Source: Janthinobacterium sp. LM6 (GTDB lineage: Bacteria > Pseudomonadota > Gammaproteobacteria > Burkholderiales > Burkholderiaceae_D). From it: 64,000 nucleotides of DNA. The stretch is from assembly GCF_002002885.1 (NCBI RefSeq), contig NZ_CP019510.1, forward strand, positions 2,976,001 to 3,040,000, written 5' to 3'. Position numbers and translations under genes: made by a program. Below are positions 63,947 to 64,000 of this stretch, piece by piece. The stretch's first letter is position 1, and each line of letters opens with the position of its first letter. The notes below the pieces were generated by a model. That model saw only the letters and a list, made by a program, of their open reading frames with translations. It searched no databases and was not told the origin of the DNA.

Positions 63947-64000
63947 ACGACGCGCCCGTTGTCACCATCGACAACGCCTTAGCGTCCGACTGCGGGGCGG
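63947..64000. other. Window end; no feature
   Basis: The last 54 bases after the hypothetical gene show no open frame, hairpin or promoter that I can support. Confidence 0.6.

Overview
The window reads as chromosomal DNA of a GC-rich betaproteobacterium, most likely Oxalobacteraceae (Janthinobacterium, Duganella or Massilia type). This is inferred from codon use, dense gene packing and the gene repertoire: lipoprotein, LysR and RND-pump neighbourhoods, an orphan Hcp and a giant contact-dependent inhibition (CDI) protein. No rRNA, tRNA, CRISPR array, intact IS element or prophage was found. The 5' end of the first gene lies outside the window.

Positions 1-16.5 kb are one giant two-partner-secretion exoprotein of CdiA type (more than 5,380 residues, 5' truncated). 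It has FHA-1 repeats in near-identical 2,034-bp units, an AT-rich central segment in the place of a receptor-binding region, a Gly/Ala/Ser linker with a conserved segment like the central part of E. coli CdiA, FHA-2 repeats, a pre-toxin region and an AT-rich C-terminal nuclease toxin (Endonuclea_NS_2 type). A small immunity gene (YezG/DUF600-like) follows immediately. An ankyrin protein, a cupin and an MFS exporter come next.

Positions 19.4-28.2 kb hold several compact modules. There is a three-lipoprotein operon (CsgG-like, DUF4810, DUF799/GNA1162). A siderophore-interacting reductase is divergent from a TetR regulator, with a 10+10 bp operator-like inverted repeat between them. A LodA/LodB-type operon encodes a cysteine-tryptophylquinone (CTQ) amino-acid oxidase and its maturation flavoprotein. 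A 58-residue secreted peptide gene and a QseBC-like two-component system are divergent from it.

Positions 28.3-34.9 kb are a single 2,185-residue lower-GC gene with a transglutaminase-like N-terminus, DUF4011, a split SF1 helicase, an MTES_1575-type REase fold and DUF3320. It is a solitary candidate anti-phage or genome-defence effector inserted between ordinary housekeeping genes.

Positions 35-45.6 kb carry a nitroreductase, an aldo/keto reductase with a divergent LysR regulator, and an AdeRS-like two-component system divergent from a complete AdeABC/MexAB-OprM-type tripartite pump. Positions 45.6-53.1 kb carry an orphan T6SS Hcp paired with a DUF6150 protein, ArsB, an NAD(P)-binding protein, a GNAT, a UGT-like glycosyltransferase, a DUF2145 secreted pair and an HDOD protein. 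Positions 53.2-64 kb carry a periplasmic cupin, an acyl-CoA-dehydrogenase-like flavoprotein next to an AraC regulator, two tiny membrane proteins, a PaaI-type thioesterase, panB, a beta-class GST, two LysR regulators, two DHA2-type MFS exporters and a terminal hypothetical protein.

All functional statements come from reading motifs and remembered family features. No database search was run.
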